From: Bacteroidota bacterium
GTDB taxonomy: Bacteria > Bacteroidota > Bacteroidia > Cytophagales > UBA9547
Assembly (NCBI GenBank): GCA_004293915.1
Contig: RDZG01000093.1
Location: 1-42,458, forward strand
Reading direction: 5' to 3'
DNA: 42,458 nt
Under the pieces are notes generated by a model. That model was not told the origin of the DNA, did not search any database, and was given only the letters and a program-made list of their open reading frames with translations. A program made the position numbers and the translations under genes. How positions within the stretch are numbered: position 1 is the stretch's first letter; each line of letters opens with the position of its first letter. This document shows positions 40,014-42,458 of the stretch, piece by piece.

Positions 40014-40602
40014 TAATCAAAGGAGTCAACGCATTGCCTCCGACTGATTCTAAAATTGTCCTAATGGTTTTTAAAGATTCATTGATAATTATGTTTTTGG
40101 GTTTTGCTGATTTCCTTTGTATTTCTATAGTTTGAAGTTCACTTATTAGTTCGTTTTGTAAGTCATTTGATAGTTGTAAACTGTCCTTTATTTGGTTAAG
40201 AGAATTGATTATTTCATTTAAATCAACGGATGTTTGTTCATTATACACAAAGGAGGTATTTGAATTAGTTGTTCCTTGTTGCAATGAAGAATTATTCATT
40301 GTCCCAATGTTTATGATGTTAAATGGCAAAAAGTGTTCTGTTGGCTTTGTTGGATTTTCAATTGCTTCTTCTACTTCTTTCACTCCCCAATGTGTTAATG
40401 AAATGCCACCCCCTAAAGTTTGTGATTTAACTAAGTTTTCTCCAATGAGAAAATCAACCACTTGACCTGTTTCACTACGGTCTAAATTTAATTCTTTCCC
40501 TACTTCCCACATTATAAATATTAAATTAGTATTTCCATTAGATTCAGTGTATAGGTAATTCAGAAATAAAAATCGATTTTTTTTCTTTTGTTCTAATGAC
40601 AT
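39988..40602 (-). CDS. Winged-helix-like protein between methyltransferase copies
   Basis: A 204-residue protein starting MSLEQKKKNRFLFLNYLY. Residues 10-90 look like a winged helix (IMWEVGKELNLDRSETGQVVDFL, then ENLVKSQTLGGGISLTHWGVKEVEEA). A Ser/Asn-rich linker holds IGTMNNSSLQQGTTNSNTSF. The C-terminal 80 residues are helical (VDLNEIINSLNQIKDSLQL, IRTILESVGGNALTPLIID). I recall the linker pattern N-S-x-x-Q-Q-G-T in uncharacterised proteins near defence genes, but no function for it. It begins 44 bp after copy A ends and its last 26 bp overlap the copy B fragment. It might be a regulator of the locus or an independent defence component. Confidence 0.65.
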   Translation of the reverse strand: MSLEQKKKNRFLFLNYLYTESNGNTNLIFIMWEVGKELNLDRSETGQVVDFLIGENLVKSQTLGGGISLTHWGVKEVEEAIENPTKPTEHFLPFNIINIGTMNNSSLQQGTTNSNTSFVYNEQTSVDLNEIINSLNQIKDSLQLSNDLQNELISELQTIEIQRKSAKPKNIIINESLKTIRTILESVGGNALTPLIIDQISKII

Positions 40603-40646
40603 ACTTTTATAATTTTTCTGCTGTTTTTATATATTGTAGTTGTTCC

Positions 40647-42458
40647 TTATTCTATCTCAATTTTATCAATCTCTTTCATCAATCTATCTGTCTCAGCTAG
40701 GGCAACGATTATTTTCTGATAATGTAAAATGTCGTCAAATTCTAGTTTTCGGTCTTTGCGGTCTTTGAGCCATTTTTGTGCTGGCTGATAGCCACCAATG
40801 TAAAACTCCCAAGCTATTTTTGGCACATTGTCGAAATATTGAGTGTCGTTTATAAATACTTTTCCGTTTTCGTATTTTGGTTTTGTAACTACATTGTTTC
40901 CATCTTCAGGATATTGTGTGATGTATTTCTCAACAGTTGGACTTTCTAATAAATGGATTTGGCGGAGTTGGCTGCCTAGGCTTACCAAGTTTTGAAAACT
41001 TGGTAAGTCTTTTGGATATGGCACTTTTGGGAAATCTATTTTTAAAAACTCCTTGTATTTTTCTCGGTATGTTGGAGAATGCAAAACAGCATAGATATAA
41101 TCCAAAATGTCTATGGGTGCAAATGTATCTTTGGTTGTTTCTTTTTCGTTAGTAAAAGTTAAGCCCAATTTATTAGCAATTTGATTAACCAATTCTAAAT
41201 TAAGATTTGGCTTTTTTTCAAATGTTTGCCCTATAGTTTGTTGACCGTTGTTATCGGGATATAAATAAAGTGGAAATAAATTTACTCCGCCACGTCTGAA
41301 AATATTTGCATCAACTGGATTTTTAGAAACAGTTGTTAAACACCATTCAATATCTCCAATTGCTAATCCTTGTCTACCAATGCCAAGTATTATATTTTCT
41401 TTATTTTTAGAATGAATTAATAGTTCTTTTCTTGGTCTATCAACTACAATTTTATCGAAATAAATATATTTTGTTTCAAATGGTCTATAATTACATTTAA
41501 TTATTTCTTTTTCTATATCAACTTTTGAAAATTCAGTTTGTGCTTTTTGTATATTAAAATCAGTTGAAGATTTAACTCCAAACTCTTTTGAAATTTCATC
41601 TTCTGAATTTTTATTTTGAGAAAATTTATATAGTCTATTTGCTAAATGTGTTTTGCTATCATCAATGCAAAAATCATCTCTATGAGTTTGAAAACCCATT
41701 ACATTTATTTGAAACAAAGTAGTAGGATTTATACCATTATTGTAACTCTTTAACAATGTATCATCAATTTTCTTGAACAGATAATTGTTTTTAAATGGGT
41801 CAAAACTATTAAATGCAATATGTTTAAGAGAGTTGTCGGAAAGGAAGTCATACTTAAATTCACGTTTCCCGAATAAGTCATAGTGAAATACTTTGCCTAA
41901 TTCGTTTGCTTTCTTTTTGCCTGTTTTTACGAAAATATTTATTGAAACTCCTTGCTCAATATCAAATACATTTATGTCTGCACTTCCATCAGGTGAAGTT
42001 TCTTTTTTCTTGGCGTTTCCGTGTAAGTCAATAGTATAAATTTTGTCATACGTTTTAAGCAAGTTCCACCGCATACCACGAAAAGTAGGATTATCTAAAA
42101 AGCCGTGAGGATTAATAAAGGCTAAAATACCACTTCCGTTTTTTTCTATAAAGTGCTGTCCATAACGCAAGAACTTAACATAATCGTCATTTATAAATTT
42201 TGAGTTTTGTTCTTTCAGTTTTTCTTTTCCACCTGGCTCTTTTTTGTAATCTTCCATCAGGCCCATAATCCACTGACCTTTATTAGCACTTTCTCCGCTG
42301 TATGGCGGATTTCCAATTACACACATTACAGGAGTATCTCTTTTTATGTGATTGGCTTCGTTGGCTTCTGTGCTTAACCAATTGGCAAAGAGCGTTCCTG
42401 TGTCGGGGTGGCTTTCTTCTAAACTGTTGGTCAAATAAACTCTGAACCTTTGGTTTGT
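40647..42458 (-). CDS. Type ISP restriction-modification enzyme, methyltransferase and C-terminal specificity region (copy A), 5' end beyond window
   Basis: The minus frame is open to the window edge (604 codons visible), and residues before the first possible start (QRFRVYLTNSLEES) match the family, so the N-terminus lies outside. CVIGNPPYSGES holds the catalytic NPPY of an N6-adenine methylase. NDDYVKFLRYGQHFIEKNGSG, DLHGNAKKKETSPDG and FDIEQGVSINIFVK are conserved ISP segments. Residues about 200-410 form the target-recognition region, and the C-terminus from LFPLYLYPDNNGQQ on is the ISP specificity domain. In LlaBIII-type enzymes one long chain has nuclease, translocase, methylase and recognition parts; whether this one does depends on sequence outside. 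Confidence 0.87.
   Translation of the reverse strand, partial: TNQRFRVYLTNSLEESHPDTGTLFANWLSTEANEANHIKRDTPVMCVIGNPPYSGESANKGQWIMGLMEDYKKEPGGKEKLKEQNSKFINDDYVKFLRYGQHFIEKNGSGILAFINPHGFLDNPTFRGMRWNLLKTYDKIYTIDLHGNAKKKETSPDGSADINVFDIEQGVSINIFVKTGKKKANELGKVFHYDLFGKREFKYDFLSDNSLKHIAFNSFDPFKNNYLFKKIDDTLLKSYNNGINPTTLFQINVMGFQTHRDDFCIDDSKTHLANRLYKFSQNKNSEDEISKEFGVKSSTDFNIQKAQTEFSKVDIEKEIIKCNYRPFETKYIYFDKIVVDRPRKELLIHSKNKENIILGIGRQGLAIGDIEWCLTTVSKNPVDANIFRRGGVNLFPLYLYPDNNGQQTIGQTFEKKPNLNLELVNQIANKLGLTFTNEKETTKDTFAPIDILDYIYAVLHSPTYREKYKEFLKIDFPKVPYPKDLPSFQNLVSLGSQLRQIHLLESPTVEKYITQYPEDGNNVVTKPKYENGKVFINDTQYFDNVPKIAWEFYIGGYQPAQKWLKDRKDRKLEFDDILHYQKIIVALAETDRLMKEIDKIEIE
40978..41010. repeat. 33-bp palindrome inside methyltransferase copy A coding region
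   Basis: Same element as 37697-37729 with one G/T pair instead of A/T. It encodes PKDLPSFQNLVSLG and lies in a stretch nearly identical between the two copies (GATTTGGCGGAGTTGG precedes both), while the surrounding sequence has many synonymous differences. Confidence 0.9.

Noticed and set aside
1-42458. tRNA, rRNA or a complete insertion sequence
   Set aside because: I saw no cloverleaf-like segment with conserved TPsiC-type sequence, no rRNA-like stretch and no transposase or integrase frame in the window.

Overview
The window looks like chromosome from a low-GC member of the Bacteroidota. The evidence is several secreted proteins ending in type IX secretion (T9SS) type A sorting domains, Bacteroidota-style promoter elements (TAnnTTTG, best example upstream of the gene at 8087), a SecA with an enlarged helicase region and no C-terminal zinc finger, a TonB-dependent receptor with a carboxypeptidase-like N-terminal domain, and short palindromic repeats that I recall as common in this phylum. 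I cannot place it below phylum or class. I see no tRNA, rRNA or CRISPR array. REGION 1 (1-7.9 kb, all minus strand) is a cell-surface block: a partial self-cleaving S74 chaperone protein with a T9SS tail, a small outer-membrane barrel, a putative lipoprotein, and two large FG-GAP/VCBS repeat proteins with T9SS tails. The barrel, lipoprotein and 870-residue protein are almost contiguous and probably one operon. REGION 2 (8-13 kb) is housekeeping: an ABC-F ATPase, a DUF58 protein, an NADPH-dependent FMN reductase, and a membrane protein with two 4Fe-4S clusters. REGION 3 (13-17.85 kb) is a small accessory island. The last 181-228 bp of the 4Fe-4S gene occur three times (12828-13110, 13638-13865, 17653-17833), about 96-97% identical by eye. 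Between the copies lie a RelE/ParE-type toxin-antitoxin pair, the broken remains of a second antitoxin copy, a small gene with its own promoter-like element, a two-gene operon led by a T9SS cargo protein, an XRE regulator, and a DUF6934 gene with a tiny partner. REGION 4 (18-37.3 kb) is mixed core: a membrane GAF-domain sensor, WecB-type epimerase, two AAA_14/DUF4143 ATPases, a run LutA-like / DPP4 / glutamate formimidoyltransferase, a vapBC-like pair whose toxin has a premature stop, SecA, a magnesium-chelatase-type AAA ATPase, a TonB-dependent receptor and TatD. REGION 5 (37.3-42.46 kb, running off the right edge) is the most unusual part: a type ISP (single-polypeptide) restriction-modification locus. 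A methyltransferase/specificity gene (copy A, 40647 to edge) is followed by a winged-helix-like small gene and then a second, 5'-truncated copy B. Copy B is split by a complete DUF1016/PDDEXK nuclease gene whose stop codon overlaps a new start for the downstream half. The copies agree in the flanks and differ in the middle, where target recognition is expected. Copy B also carries a GC-rich palindromic element in frame. This arrangement of duplicated specificity module, nested nuclease and accessory wHTH gene is my main candidate for an undescribed system. All family assignments are from reading the sequence; no searches were run.
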